This document shows, one piece after another, positions 1-8,355 of a stretch of 64,000 bases of DNA (position 1 is the first letter of the stretch; each line of letters starts with the position of its first letter). The notes beneath the pieces were generated by a model that ran no database searches, was not told the DNA's origin, and was given only the letters and a program-made list of their open reading frames with translations. The DNA lies in assembly GCF_022343685.1 (NCBI RefSeq), contig NZ_CP092123.1, positions 930,001 to 994,000 on the forward strand. The letters are read 5' to 3'. Position numbers and translations under genes: made by a program. This stretch comes from Marinobacterium sediminicola. GTDB lineage: Bacteria; Pseudomonadota; Gammaproteobacteria; Pseudomonadales; Balneatricaceae.

Positions 1-331
1 AGCAAACCCCGGAGATAAAGACGGCCCCGAGAGCGGTTTCCCAGCTGTATCCCATCTGGCCGACGACCGTGAAGCTGAAAAAGGCGTTCAAGCCCATTCC
101 GGGAGCCAGGGCAATCGGGTAGTTGGCGCCAAACCCCATGACAAAGCAGCCGATGGCCGCTGCCAGGCAGGTGGCCACGAACACGGCACCCGAATCCATG
201 CCGGCAGCAGCCAGCATCGAGGGGTTGACGAAGATGATATATGCCATTGTCAGGAAGGTGGTCAGGCCTGCAATGACTTCCGTTTTGATATTGGTTTGGT
301 GCTCGGAGAGCTTGAAGAGCTTGTCCAGCAT
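1..331 (-). CDS. AdeP/GhxP-type purine permease (NCS2 family), 5' part only
   Basis: The gene starts at 331 and runs off the left edge, so only about 110 N-terminal residues are visible. They read MLDKLFKLSEHQTNIKTEV, then AGLTTFLTMAYIIFVNP and LAPGMGLNAFF, which match the opening of the adenine/guanine/hypoxanthine permease branch of nucleobase:cation symporters (AdeP, GhxP). The family imports purine bases with protons across the inner membrane through about 12-14 helices. The first helix and the conserved proline/glycine-rich segment are present. The exact purine specificity cannot be told from this part. Its start lies about 95 bp downstream of the tRNA genes on the same strand. Confidence 0.85.
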   Translation of the reverse strand, partial: MLDKLFKLSEHQTNIKTEVIAGLTTFLTMAYIIFVNPSMLAAAGMDSGAVFVATCLAAAIGCFVMGFGANYPIALAPGMGLNAFFSFTVVGQMGYSWETALGAVFISGVC

Positions 332-424
332 TGAAACGATCCACTGAATTACAGGAAAGGCAGTATTCTACCTTAGTCTTAAAAATTGATCAGTGGGTAA
401 TGAATGATGTGCGGGAAAAGAAAA

Positions 425-501
425 TGGTCGGGGTGACAGGATTTGAACCTACGACCCCTGCCTCCCGAAGACAGTGCTCTACCAGGCTGAGCTACACCCC
501 G
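425..501 (-). tRNA. tRNA-Pro(CGG), copy 1
   Basis: Read on the minus strand, the 77 nt fold as a complete tRNA: acceptor CGGGGTG/CACCCCG, discriminator A, encoded CCA, D arm GCTC/GAGC, anticodon stem CTGTC/GGCAG around the loop TTCGGGA, and a T arm with TTCAAAT. The anticodon CGG reads proline CCG codons. It is base-for-base identical to the copy at 525-601, with a 23-nt spacer, so the two are probably processed from one transcript started at the promoter near 675-703. Confidence 0.96.
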
Positions 502-524
502 ACGCAGTACTTAGTTTCAGCAAA

Positions 525-601
525 TGGTCGGGGTGACAGGATTTGAACCTACGACCCCTGCCTCCCGAAGACAGTGCTCTACCAGGCTGAGCTACACCCC
601 G
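525..601 (-). tRNA. tRNA-Pro(CGG), copy 2 (promoter-proximal)
   Basis: This is an identical 77-nt copy of the tRNA at 425-501, with the same acceptor, anticodon (CGG) and encoded CCA. It is nearest the promoter, so it would be transcribed first. The tandem arrangement indicates a recent duplication or gene conversion, because no base differs between the two. Confidence 0.96.
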
Positions 602-674
602 ACAAAGCTGAAGCTAAGTGCTTGTTCTGATTGGTAGAATGGCGTTATAGATGCCTCAATCAGGAACGGAGCGC

Positions 675-703
675 ATTATAGAGAGGGTTGGGCTGTTTGC
701 CAA
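675..703 (-). promoter_or_regulatory. sigma-70 promoter of the tRNA-Pro pair
   Basis: On the minus strand a TTGGCA -35 box (698-703) is separated by exactly 17 bp from a perfect TATAAT -10 box (675-680). Transcription would begin near 668, giving a leader of about 65 nt before the first tRNA. Five of six -35 bases and all -10 bases match the consensus, as expected for a stable-RNA promoter. Confidence 0.8.
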
Positions 704-779
704 GAGTAGAAGAGAAAAATGTTAAGAAAATAAGTACACTTCGCCTCTTGCCTGAATGATATACACAGGGGGATGGCTG

Positions 780-1145
780 ATGTTGGTTGGGCTTCTGCTG
801 TTGCTGATATGCCAGTTGCTGGGTGAATGGATCGTGTTGGCTTTAGGGCTTCCTGTACCGGGGCCCGTGATGGGGATGGTCTTACTGCTGACTGGACTCG
901 TCATGGCCAAGAGGGTGCCGAAAGTTGTACGAACTCCGGCAGAAGGTCTGCTACAGCACCTGGCGCTGCTCTTTGTACCTGCGGGTGTCGGGTTAATGGT
1001 GCATGCCGAATTAATCGCGGCCGAATGGCTGATCATTTTGATTGCACTGGTCAGTAGTACGGTGATCACCATTGTTGTGACGGCGCTGGTACTGAAGCGG
1101 CTGACCCGAAACCTCAGGCTGGGTGAGACGGAGGAGTCGCCATGA
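780..1145 (+). CDS. LrgA/CidA family holin-like membrane protein
   Basis: This is a small hydrophobic protein of about 121 residues with four predicted membrane helices. It carries the family signature around QLLGEWIVLALGLPVPGPV and a basic C-terminal tail. LrgA/CidA proteins pair with LrgB/CidB proteins and have been linked to murein hydrolase control and, more recently, to transport of small organic acids. I chose the ATG at 780 because a purine-rich GGGGGA sits 6 bp ahead; an upstream ATG at 756 has no ribosome site. Its stop overlaps the next start (ATGA), so the two are translationally coupled. Confidence 0.85.
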   Translation: MLVGLLLLLICQLLGEWIVLALGLPVPGPVMGMVLLLTGLVMAKRVPKVVRTPAEGLLQHLALLFVPAGVGLMVHAELIAAEWLIILIALVSSTVITIVVTALVLKRLTRNLRLGETEESP

Positions 1146-1852
1146 CGAGCTTTTGGGTTTATTTTGCTGCCAAGCCGCTCTGGTGGATCATTGTCACCAT
1201 CGCCACGTTTCTGTTCACGTCCTGGTTAAACCGTCGTGTTGGTGGAACCCCGTTACTGCACCCGGTGTTGGTGGCCTTGTCACTGATAATTCTGCTGCTG
1301 CAGATCACGGATACGGACTACGATACTTACTTTCAGGGTGCCCAATTCATCCACTTCCTGCTGGGGCCTGCAACGGTTGCCTTGGCAGTACCCCTCTATG
1401 ATCACTTTGAGCGCATCAAGAAGATGCTGCTGCCACTACTGGTTGCCTGTACCTGCGGCGCGCTGACTGCGGCTTTATCAGTTATTGCGACTGCCTGGGC
1501 ACTGGGGGCATCTGATAACACCTTGCTGTCGCTGGCGCCAAAGTCGGTAACCTCACCGATTGCCATTGGCATAGCTGAAAAGATTGGAGGCTATCCCTCG
1601 CTGGCGGCCGGACTGGTACTGATCACCGGTGCCATCGGTTGCCTGACGGCGCCGCCACTGTTTCGTTGGCTCAAAATTGAGGATGATGCAGTTAAAGGAT
1701 TTACCCTCGGTCTGTCTTCTCATGGCTTTGGAACGGCTTACGCGTTTGAGTTCAGTACTCTGGCAGGTGCTTTTGCTGGTCTGGCGATGGGATTGACCGG
1801 GTTGCTGACGGCCTTCCTGGTGCCGGTGCTGGTCCGGCTGCTCGGACTCTGA
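1142..1852 (+). CDS. LrgB/CidB family membrane protein
   Basis: This 236-residue protein is almost entirely membrane-embedded. It has the LrgB landmarks PLYDHFERIKK, LAPKSVTSPIAIGIAEKIGG and a late SSHGFGTAYAF segment. It is the obligate partner of the LrgA-like protein encoded just upstream with a 4-bp ATGA overlap. The family acts in the inner membrane as a putative anti-holin or organic acid transport partner. The length is normal (about 230). Which small molecule or process it serves here is not shown by the sequence. Confidence 0.9.
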   Translation: MTSFWVYFAAKPLWWIIVTIATFLFTSWLNRRVGGTPLLHPVLVALSLIILLLQITDTDYDTYFQGAQFIHFLLGPATVALAVPLYDHFERIKKMLLPLLVACTCGALTAALSVIATAWALGASDNTLLSLAPKSVTSPIAIGIAEKIGGYPSLAAGLVLITGAIGCLTAPPLFRWLKIEDDAVKGFTLGLSSHGFGTAYAFEFSTLAGAFAGLAMGLTGLLTAFLVPVLVRLLGL

Positions 1853-1853
1853 G

Positions 1854-1881
1854 CCTGTTTTCTGCAAAAGAACAGGATTTT
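1854..1881 (+). terminator. weak terminator after the LrgA/LrgB pair
   Basis: CCTGTT (1854-1859) pairs with AACAGG (1871-1876), with extra A/T pairing inside the loop, and ATTTTG follows. The stem is short and the T tract is poor, so this is only a possible terminator. Confidence 0.35.
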
Positions 1882-1971
1882 GAGGCTGTCGGGTTTGCGC
1901 AAAAACGCCTTCAGCAGTAAAGTTCGCCACCGTTGTGGTGTGCATAAACCGATCAGAGGTACAAACTGAAG

Positions 1972-3081
1972 ATGACTCCGCTTGAGCGATACCAGCAGGA
2001 TCTGAAACGTGACGATTTCTCCTATGATCCCACACAGGAAATGGCTGTAGGTCATCTGCAGCGCCTGTATGACGATCTGGTAGCCGCCGAACGTGCGCCC
2101 AGACCAGGCTTGATGCAGCGACTGGGGGGGAAGTTGAAGCGGCAGAAGCAGGAGCCGATCAAGGGGCTCTACTTCTGGGGCGGTGTCGGTCGTGGCAAGA
2201 CATACCTCATGGATACCTTCTATGACAGCCTGCCGTTCGAACGCAAGATGCGCACCCATTTTCATCGTTTCATGCAGCGAGTGCATCACGAGCTCAAGGC
2301 GCTTGACGGTACCAAGAATCCACTGGTGGAGATCGGTCGCAAGTATGCAGATGAAGCCCGCATTATCTGTTTCGACGAGTTTTTCGTATCGGATATTACG
2401 GATGCGATGATTCTGGGCGGGTTGATGCAGGAACTGTTCAACAACGGCGTATCCCTGGTTGCGACCTCCAACATCGTTCCGGATGGTCTCTATAAAGATG
2501 GTTTGCAACGACAGCGATTCCTGCCCGCGATTGATATGCTCAAGCGCTACACTGAGGTGGTAAACGTGGATGGCGGGATCGATTACCGTCTGCGTACGCT
2601 GGAACAGGCAGAGCTTTACCACTGGCCGTTGGACGCTGAGGCTGATAAGAGCCTGGCGCGCAGTTTTGAGAGCCTGGCGCCTGACCTCGAAGAAGAGGAA
2701 GCAGAAGCGGTAGTCGAGATCAATGGTCGAGGTATCAAGGCGCGGCGCCTCTGTGAGGATGTGGCCTGGTTCGATTTCAATGCATTGTGCGAAGGCGCCC
2801 GTTCCCAGAACGATTACATTGAACTGGGCAAGATCTACCATGCCGTGCTGCTGAGCAATGTACCTCAAATGGGACGTCACAATGATGACGCGGCTCGTCG
2901 ATTTATCAACCTGGTGGATGAGTTCTATGATTCTGGGGTAAAGCTGATCATCTCGGCCGCAGTGCCAATCCACGAGATTTATACGGAAGGGCGTCTGAAC
3001 TTCGAGATCGAGCGCACCCAGAGCCGCCTGCTGGAAATGCAGTCGCACGAGTATCTTGCCAGAGAGCACCGGGCGGCCTGA
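1972..3081 (+). CDS. zapE: Cell division protein ZapE (AFG1-like ATPase)
   Basis: This 369-residue P-loop ATPase has Walker A GGVGRGKT at residues 70-77 and Walker B IICFDEFF with D135-E136. The family-specific SNIVPDGLYKDGLQRQRFLP block follows. In E. coli ZapE associates with the division ring and affects Z-ring stability during stress; the mitochondrial relative is Afg1/LACE1. Length and domain layout are normal. The start at 1972 is preceded by AGAGGT. It lies immediately upstream of rplM, a common arrangement in gammaproteobacteria. Confidence 0.95.
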   Translation: MTPLERYQQDLKRDDFSYDPTQEMAVGHLQRLYDDLVAAERAPRPGLMQRLGGKLKRQKQEPIKGLYFWGGVGRGKTYLMDTFYDSLPFERKMRTHFHRFMQRVHHELKALDGTKNPLVEIGRKYADEARIICFDEFFVSDITDAMILGGLMQELFNNGVSLVATSNIVPDGLYKDGLQRQRFLPAIDMLKRYTEVVNVDGGIDYRLRTLEQAELYHWPLDAEADKSLARSFESLAPDLEEEEAEAVVEINGRGIKARRLCEDVAWFDFNALCEGARSQNDYIELGKIYHAVLLSNVPQMGRHNDDAARRFINLVDEFYDSGVKLIISAAVPIHEIYTEGRLNFEIERTQSRLLEMQSHEYLAREHRAA

Positions 3082-3098
3082 TTTTATTATGTTGGCCC

Positions 3099-3127
3099 TT
3101 CCCAGAGGGGAAGTCAGCGGGTATAAT
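3099..3127 (+). promoter_or_regulatory. rplM-rpsI promoter
   Basis: A perfect TATAAT (3122-3127) stands 17 bp after TTCCCA (3099-3104), which matches the -35 consensus at 4 of 6 positions. It lies about 125 bp upstream of rplM, leaving a leader long enough for autogenous control by the ribosomal protein, although I saw no specific L13-binding structure. Confidence 0.6.
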
Positions 3128-3251
3128 TCGCGCTCCCTGAAAGCAGGGTGCCGAATAAGTGTACGTTAGTGGCTGGCAAGGCCGCTAACCAATAACTATA
3201 AGGTAAGTCGGAATCTCGGATTCGAGACTTAAACTGTAAGGTGAAAAATCC

Positions 3252-3680
3252 ATGAAAACTTTTACCGCCAAACCGGCCGAAGTAAAACGCGACTGGTATG
3301 TTGTCGATGCAGAGGGTAAAACTCTGGGTCGTCTGGCTACTGAAATTGCCCGTCGTCTGCGCGGCAAGCACAAGCCGGAATACACTCCGCACGTTGATAC
3401 TGGCGACTACATAGTTGTAGTAAACGCCGAGAAAGTAAACGTGACCGGCAACAAGCGCAACGACAAGATGTACTATCGTCATTCCGGTTTCCCGGGTGGT
3501 CTGAAGGAAGCAAACTTCAACAAGATGGTACAGACCTTCCCTGAGCGCACTATCGAGCTGGCTGTTAAAGGCATGCTGCCGAAGGGCCCGCTGGGTCGCG
3601 CCATGTACAGCAAGCTGAAAGTATACGCCGGTGCTGAACACCCGCACCAGGCTCAGCAACCGAAAGAACTGAACATCTAA
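3252..3680 (+). CDS. rplM: 50S ribosomal protein L13
   Basis: The 142-residue product has the usual L13 length and sequence: [20 protein letters not shown] at the N-terminus, [12 protein letters not shown], the [10 protein letters not shown] block and [11 protein letters not shown] near the end. L13 binds 23S rRNA early in large-subunit assembly. The start is preceded by AAGGTG. It is followed 13 bp later by rpsI, the conserved L13-S9 operon. Codon use is strongly biased (CTG, CGT, GGT), as expected for highly expressed genes. Confidence 0.98.
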   Translation: MKTFTAKPAEVKRDWYVVDAEGKTLGRLATEIARRLRGKHKPEYTPHVDTGDYIVVVNAEKVNVTGNKRNDKMYYRHSGFPGGLKEANFNKMVQTFPERTIELAVKGMLPKGPLGRAMYSKLKVYAGAEHPHQAQQPKELNI

Positions 3681-3693
3681 GGGGAAGGCGAAT

Positions 3694-4086
3694 ATGTCTA
3701 CTACTCAGTATTACGGTACCGGCCGTCGTAAAACCTCTACTGCTCGTGTTTTCCTGCGCCCGGGTACTGGCAAGATCATGATCAACAACCGTACTCTGGA
3801 AGAGTACTTCGGTCGCGTAACTGCGCGTATGATCGTGATGCAGCCGCTGGAGCTGACTGACAACGTTGAAAAATTCGACGCCCACATCACTGTTAAAGGT
3901 GGCGGCGGCTTCGGTCAGGCTGGTGCTATTCGTCACGGCATCACTCGTGCCCTGATGGAATACGACGAGACTCTGCGTGGTGCTCTGCGTGAAGCTGGCT
4001 ACGTGACTCGTGACGCTCGTATGGTTGAGCGTAAGAAAGTCGGTCTGCGCAAAGCGCGTAAGCGTCCGCAGTTCTCCAAGCGTTAA
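3694..4086 (+). CDS. rpsI: 30S ribosomal protein S9
   Basis: The 130-residue protein shows the S9 landmarks [38 protein letters not shown] and the basic tail ending [11 protein letters not shown], whose last residues reach the ribosomal P-site tRNA. An AGGGGAAGG ribosome site precedes the start. It is the second gene of the rplM-rpsI operon and is followed by a strong terminator at 4119-4155. Confidence 0.98.
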   Translation: MSTTQYYGTGRRKTSTARVFLRPGTGKIMINNRTLEEYFGRVTARMIVMQPLELTDNVEKFDAHITVKGGGGFGQAGAIRHGITRALMEYDETLRGALREAGYVTRDARMVERKKVGLRKARKRPQFSKR

Positions 4087-4118
4087 TTGCTTGCGGCCTG
4101 GCCGCTTTACGGCAATGC

Positions 4119-4155
4119 AAAAAAGCCTGCAGCCCTCGTGGTTGTGGGCTTTTTT
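4119..4155 (+). terminator. Rho-independent terminator of rplM-rpsI
   Basis: AAAAAAGCCTGCA pairs with TGTGGGCTTTTTT (two G-T pairs) around an 11-nt loop, giving a 13-bp stem that ends in a run of six T. The A-rich 5' arm means it could also work on the opposite strand. Confidence 0.85.
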
Positions 4156-4213
4156 CGTATCTGGGGTCAGGTCAATAAAAGCGTTGTTCGCCTAATGGAG
4201 TGGGGATTTTACC

Positions 4214-4242
4214 TTGTAAAAAAAGGGTATTTTCTTTAACAT
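4214..4242 (+). promoter_or_regulatory. Possible petABC promoter
   Basis: TTGTAA (4214-4219) and TAACAT (4237-4242) are spaced by 17 bp in the gap between the rpsI terminator and petA, about 100 bp ahead of petA. Both boxes are imperfect, so this is a moderate call. Confidence 0.45.
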
Positions 4243-4341
4243 TCGGCGCATTTGAACAAACCGGTTTTGTGTTTTTTCATGACTGAGCGGCCAGTCAGCC
4301 TTTTGTGCTTGTACGAAAAGCGGCAGGTCGATTGAGGGGAG

Positions 4342-4947
4342 ATGAAGTTAATGAGCAATGACGGCGTGAATAAGGGTCGACGTCGTCTCCTGATCGGTGC
4401 CACATCTGCAGTAGGTGCAGTGGGTGCTGTTGGAGCGGCCGTCCCGTTCGTGGCTTCCTGGAATCCGAGTGCCAAGGCGAAAGCCGCAGGCGCGCCTGCG
4501 AAGGCGGATATCAGCAAGCTGGAGCCTGGTCAGCAGATGATCGTCGAGTGGCGTGGCAAGCCGGTATGGGTTGTCCGTCGTGGCGAGGAAGCACTGGCCA
4601 ACCTGGAAAAGCTGAACGATCGTGTCGCTGACCCGATGTCCGAGAAGCCGCAGCAGCCGGATTACATTCCGAAAACTGCTGCACGTGCAATCCGTCCGGA
4701 AATCGCCGTTATGGTTGGTATCTGTACTCACCTGGGCTGCTCTCCGACCTACCGTCCCGAAGTGGCACCGGAAGATCTGGGCCCTGAATGGCTCGGCGGC
4801 TTCTTCTGCCCCTGTCACGGCTCCCGTTTCGACCTCTCCGGTCGCGTATACAAGTCTGTGCCCGCGCCGACCAACCTGGTTATCCCGCCGCACAAGTATG
4901 AAGATGACAACACACTGATTATTGGTGTCGATCCGGAGACTGCATAA
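4342..4947 (+). CDS. petA: Ubiquinol-cytochrome c reductase, Rieske iron-sulfur subunit
   Basis: This 201-residue subunit of the bc1 complex moves electrons from ubiquinol to cytochrome c1. A twin-arginine-type leader (GRRRLLIGA, residues 12-20) and one membrane anchor are followed by the Rieske fold. The 2Fe-2S ligands are C128 and H130 in CTHLGC and C156 and H159 in CPCHGS, with C133 and C158 placed to form the stabilising disulfide. The start has a good GGGGAG site. The stop codon shares one base with the petB start, indicating coupled translation of petABC. Confidence 0.97.
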   Translation: MKLMSNDGVNKGRRRLLIGATSAVGAVGAVGAAVPFVASWNPSAKAKAAGAPAKADISKLEPGQQMIVEWRGKPVWVVRRGEEALANLEKLNDRVADPMSEKPQQPDYIPKTAARAIRPEIAVMVGICTHLGCSPTYRPEVAPEDLGPEWLGGFFCPCHGSRFDLSGRVYKSVPAPTNLVIPPHKYEDDNTLIIGVDPETA

Positions 4948-6203
4948 TGGCTGGTACACGAAACAAAGGTAATCCGGGCCTGATGGGCTGGATTGACGAT
5001 CGCTTCCCGGCAACAGCCCTGTGGGAAGACCATCTGTCCAAATACTACGCGCCGAAGAACTTCAACTTCTGGTACTTCTTCGGCTCCCTGGCTCTGCTGG
5101 TGCTGGTGAATCAGATCCTGACCGGTATCTGGCTGACCATGAGCTACAACCCGAGCGCAGAAGGTGCGTTCGCGTCTGTTGAATACATCATGCGAGATGT
5201 GGAATACGGCTGGTTGCTGCGCTATCTGCACTCTACCGGCGCTTCTGCGTTCTTCGTAGTGGTTTATCTGCACATGCTGCGTGGCATCATGTACGGCTCA
5301 TACCGCAAGCCGCGTGAGCTGGTGTGGATTTTCGGTATGACCATCTATCTGGCACTGATGGCTGAAGCTTTCATGGGCTACCTGCTGCCTTGGGGCCAGA
5401 TGTCCTACTGGGGTGCACAGGTAATCATCTCCCTGTTTGGTGCTATTCCGGTTATCGGCCCAGATCTGCAGCAGTGGATCCGTGGTGACTTCCTGATCTC
5501 CGGCATCACTTTGAACCGTTTCTTCGCGCTGCACGTCATCGCACTGCCGATCGTGATCCTTGCGCTGGTGGTTCTGCACATCATTGCGCTGCATGAAGTG
5601 GGCTCAAACAACCCGGACGGTATCGAAATCAAGGACAAGAAAGACGAAAACGGCGTACCCTTGGACGGCATTCCGTTCCACCCGTACTACACCGTCAAGG
5701 ACATCGTCGGTGTTGTTGTCTTCCTGTTCGTTTTCTGCACCGTTGTGTTCTTCTTCCCTGAAGGTGGTGGTTACTTCCTCGAGAAGCCGAACTTTGAAGC
5801 AGCCAACGCGCTGAAAACACCTGATCACATCGCTCCGGTCTGGTACTTCACGCCGTTCTACGCCATGCTGCGTGCGATCACCTTCCCGATGTTCGGTCTG
5901 GACGCCAAGTTCTGGGGTGTTGTCGTAATGGGTGCTGCTATTGCCATCCTGTTCGTACTGCCCTGGCTGGATCGCAGCCCGGTCAAGTCTATTCGTTACA
6001 AAGGCTGGCTGAGCAAAATCGCACTGCTGATCTTCATCGTAAGCTTCGTGATTCTGGGTGTGTTGGGTGTTCTGCCGGCAACTGAAGGCCGTACCATGCT
6101 GTCCCAGCTGTGTACAGCGCTGTACTTCGCATTCTTCCTGCTGATGCCGTTCTACACACGTATGGAGCGCACTAAACCGGTTCCGGAAAGGGTTACAGGC
6201 TAA
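4947..6203 (+). CDS. petB: Cytochrome b of the bc1 complex
   Basis: This 418-residue, eight-helix membrane protein carries the two b hemes and the quinol oxidation and reduction sites. Visible signatures include WNFGSL-like NFWYFFGSLA, the GYLLPWGQMSYWGA quinone-site region, paired heme histidines in helices B and D, and PEGGG in the second half. It is a fused b6/subunit IV type of normal length. It sits between petA and petC with one-base overlaps on both sides, so the three subunits are made from one message. Confidence 0.97.
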   Translation: MAGTRNKGNPGLMGWIDDRFPATALWEDHLSKYYAPKNFNFWYFFGSLALLVLVNQILTGIWLTMSYNPSAEGAFASVEYIMRDVEYGWLLRYLHSTGASAFFVVVYLHMLRGIMYGSYRKPRELVWIFGMTIYLALMAEAFMGYLLPWGQMSYWGAQVIISLFGAIPVIGPDLQQWIRGDFLISGITLNRFFALHVIALPIVILALVVLHIIALHEVGSNNPDGIEIKDKKDENGVPLDGIPFHPYYTVKDIVGVVVFLFVFCTVVFFFPEGGGYFLEKPNFEAANALKTPDHIAPVWYFTPFYAMLRAITFPMFGLDAKFWGVVVMGAAIAILFVLPWLDRSPVKSIRYKGWLSKIALLIFIVSFVILGVLGVLPATEGRTMLSQLCTALYFAFFLLMPFYTRMERTKPVPERVTG

Positions 6204-6970
6204 TGAAAAAGTTCCTTATCACACTGATGATGGCGCTGGCTCCGATGACTGCCAGTGCCGCCGGCGGCGCCGGTGTGCCGCTGGATTCGATTGATGTCGA
6301 TCTGACCGACAAGGCGTCTTTGCAGCGCGGTATGCAGACTTTCGTCAACCGCTGCATGGGTTGCCACGAAGCTGGCTACCAGCGTTTTGAGCGTGCTGCT
6401 CAGGATCTGGGCATCCCGAATGAGCTGGTTGAGGAGTATCTGATCTTCAACCCGGAAACCAAGATCGGCGAGCACATGAAGAGTGCGATGGCGAAGCAGG
6501 ATGCAGCAGGCTGGTTTGGTGCTCCTCCGCCCGACCTGACCCTGGAAGCGCGCCTGCGTGGCCCGGACTGGATTTACACTTACCTGCGTAGCTTCTACGC
6601 GGATGAAAACCGTCCTTGGGGTGTGAACAATGCTGTTTTCCCGGATGTGGGTATGCCCAATGTCCTGGAAGATCTGCAGGGCAAGGTCGTCAACCACTGT
6701 ACTCCGGAAGAGCTGGCACACGGTCAGAATGAGATTGACCCGCTGACCGGCAAGACCATGGGTGGATGTCTGACAGTTAATGAGGCTGGCAGCCAGTCTC
6801 CTGAAGAGTTCGACAAAACCATCTACGACCTGGTTAACTTCATGACTTACATGGGTGAGCCGTCTCGCCTGGAGTCTGAGCGACTGGGCACCAAGGTTCT
6901 GATCTTCCTGGCGATCCTGTTCGTATTTGCCTTTGCTCTGAAGAAAGAGTACTGGAAAGACGTTCACTGA
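6203..6970 (+). CDS. petC: Cytochrome c1 of the bc1 complex
   Basis: This 255-residue periplasmic cytochrome has a Sec signal (MKKFLITLMMALAPMTASAA), the heme-binding CMGCH motif at C51-H55, and a C-terminal anchor helix (GTKVLIFLAILFVFAFAL). A methionine-containing VGMPN segment probably carries the axial ligand. It accepts electrons from the Rieske protein and passes them to soluble cytochrome c. It is the third gene of petABC and ends just before a strong terminator. Confidence 0.97.
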   Translation: MKKFLITLMMALAPMTASAAGGAGVPLDSIDVDLTDKASLQRGMQTFVNRCMGCHEAGYQRFERAAQDLGIPNELVEEYLIFNPETKIGEHMKSAMAKQDAAGWFGAPPPDLTLEARLRGPDWIYTYLRSFYADENRPWGVNNAVFPDVGMPNVLEDLQGKVVNHCTPEELAHGQNEIDPLTGKTMGGCLTVNEAGSQSPEEFDKTIYDLVNFMTYMGEPSRLESERLGTKVLIFLAILFVFAFALKKEYWKDVH

Positions 6971-6996
6971 TCGCCCTGGGGTGATTGAGTCCTGAA

Positions 6997-7027
6997 CTAC
7001 GCGGTCGAAAGGCCGCGTAGATTTTTT
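6997..7027 (+). terminator. Rho-independent terminator of petABC
   Basis: A 10-bp stem CTACGCGGTC / GGCCGCGTAG (one T-G pair) closes a GAAA tetraloop and is followed by ATTTTTTG. This is a textbook terminator directly after petC. Confidence 0.92.
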
Positions 7028-7060
7028 GTTTCAGCAGCATACTATTATGGGGATAGTTCG

Positions 7061-7693
7061 ATGGGCGTAGTAGCCAAGCGTTCTTCCATGACCTTTTACT
7101 CTGATGGCTCTGACCATTACAGCCACCGGGTACGCATCGTACTCTGTGAGAAGGGCGTGGCAGTTGATATTGTTGAGTGTAAAGCAAACGAGCTGCCGGA
7201 GGATGTAGCGGCGCAGAACCCCTACAACAGCCTGCCTACCCTGCTGGATCGTGAGCTGGTGTTGTATGAACCCAACGTGATGATGGAATACCTCGATGAG
7301 CGTTTCCCGCATCCGCCCCTGCTGCCGGTCTATCCTGTTGCCCGTGCCGAAAGCCGTCTGTTCATGCATCGCATTCAGCGTGACTGGTGTGTGCTGGTTG
7401 ATCGCATTCTCGAGGGTGAAGGAAGTGATGCTGAGCTGGATGCGGCCCGTAAGGAACTGCGTGACAGCCTGGTCACTATTTCTCCGATCTTTGCTGAGAA
7501 GCCTTTCTTCATGAGCGAAGAGTTCACGCTGGTAGATTGCTGCCTGGCTCCAATCCTGTGGCGTTTGCCTCAGCTGGGTATTGAGCTGCCGGAAGCACAG
7601 ACCAAGCCGCTGCAGGCGTACATGCAGCGACTCTTCGAGCGCGAGTCGTTCCAGGCCAGTCTGTCCGAATACGAACGTGAGATTCGTGACTGA
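7061..7693 (+). CDS. sspA: Stringent starvation protein A (GST-like RNA polymerase-associated factor)
   Basis: This 210-residue protein has a glutathione-S-transferase-like fold: thioredoxin-like N-terminal half ([20 protein letters not shown]), the [11 protein letters not shown] turn, then an all-helical C-terminal half. In E. coli SspA binds RNA polymerase and promotes expression of acid and stress genes; it lacks GST activity. The start at 7061 lies after a short AT-rich leader. It sits between the petC terminator and its own terminator, with sspB next, the order usual in gammaproteobacteria. Confidence 0.95.
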   Translation: MGVVAKRSSMTFYSDGSDHYSHRVRIVLCEKGVAVDIVECKANELPEDVAAQNPYNSLPTLLDRELVLYEPNVMMEYLDERFPHPPLLPVYPVARAESRLFMHRIQRDWCVLVDRILEGEGSDAELDAARKELRDSLVTISPIFAEKPFFMSEEFTLVDCCLAPILWRLPQLGIELPEAQTKPLQAYMQRLFERESFQASLSEYEREIRD

Positions 7694-7721
7694 GCGCTTG
7701 TGAGCATAAGCTGATCGAAAC

Positions 7722-7750
7722 AGGGATGAAGGTGACTTCATCCCTTTTTT
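7722..7750 (+). terminator. Rho-independent terminator after sspA
   Basis: A perfect 10-bp stem AGGGATGAAG / CTTCATCCCT with a GTGA loop is followed by five T. Its position between sspA and sspB suggests sspB is at least partly transcribed on its own. Confidence 0.92.
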
Positions 7751-7856
7751 ATATGGCGAATTCTGAGCTGTTGCAGTTGCATAAACGCATTTGTAGCAGA
7801 CTCCATAAGTATTGAGCCCCTTGCAGCTGTTTTATCTGAAAGGGGCAGGAGCATTT

Positions 7857-8306
7857 ATGAGCGATATCAAACCCAGCCGTCCCTACCTGCTGAGAGCCTT
7901 GTACGAGTGGGTGCTTGACAACAACATGACCCCGCACATTGCAGTTGATGCAACCTTGCAGGGTGTGCAGGTGCCTGATCAATTTGTGCAGGATGGCCAG
8001 ATCACCCTCAATATTGCTCCATCAGCGGTACAGGGATTGATGATTGACGACCAGGGCATCAGTTTCAGTGCGCGCTTTGGTGGTGTCCCGATGAACGTCT
8101 ATGTCCCAATGGTAGCCGTGCTGGCTATCTTTACCCGTGAGAACGGTATGGGTATGGGCTTTGGCATGGAACCGGGAGTTGAGGTGCTGCTTGAGCAGGC
8201 TGAAAATGCAGCAGTGCTGCAGGAAGCTTCCGTTGAAACTTCGGTAGCTGAAGACGACACGCCGCGTAGGGATAACAAAAAGCCAACTCTGCGTGTTGTG
8301 AAGTAA
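7857..8306 (+). CDS. sspB: ClpXP protease specificity-enhancing factor SspB
   Basis: SspB delivers ssrA-tagged proteins to ClpXP. The 149-residue product starts MSDIKPSRPYLLRALYEWV, typical of the family, continues with the ssrA-binding core (HIAVDA, ISFSARFGG, YVPMVAVLAIF), and ends with a flexible acidic linker and the short XB-type tail RRDNKKPTLRVVK that docks on ClpX. I chose the ATG at 7857 with an AGGAGC site; the longer upstream reading has no support. Confidence 0.95.
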   Translation: MSDIKPSRPYLLRALYEWVLDNNMTPHIAVDATLQGVQVPDQFVQDGQITLNIAPSAVQGLMIDDQGISFSARFGGVPMNVYVPMVAVLAIFTRENGMGMGFGMEPGVEVLLEQAENAAVLQEASVETSVAEDDTPRRDNKKPTLRVVK

Positions 8307-8319
8307 CAATCTTCCATGT

Positions 8320-8347
8320 TGCCGAGCTGCGGTTCAGCAGCTCGGCA
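8320..8347. terminator. Hairpin between convergent sspB and dolP
   Basis: An 11-bp perfect stem TGCCGAGCTGC / GCAGCTCGGCA with a GGTTCA loop lies between the two convergent genes. There is no T tract on either side, so it may block or stabilise both 3' ends rather than act as a classical terminator. Confidence 0.5.
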
Positions 8348-8355
8348 CCCCCTTG

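Noticed and set aside
1738-3069. A 443-codon open frame on the - strand
   Set aside because: It is antisense to zapE, whose Walker motifs and length are unmistakable; the mirror frame shows no domain.
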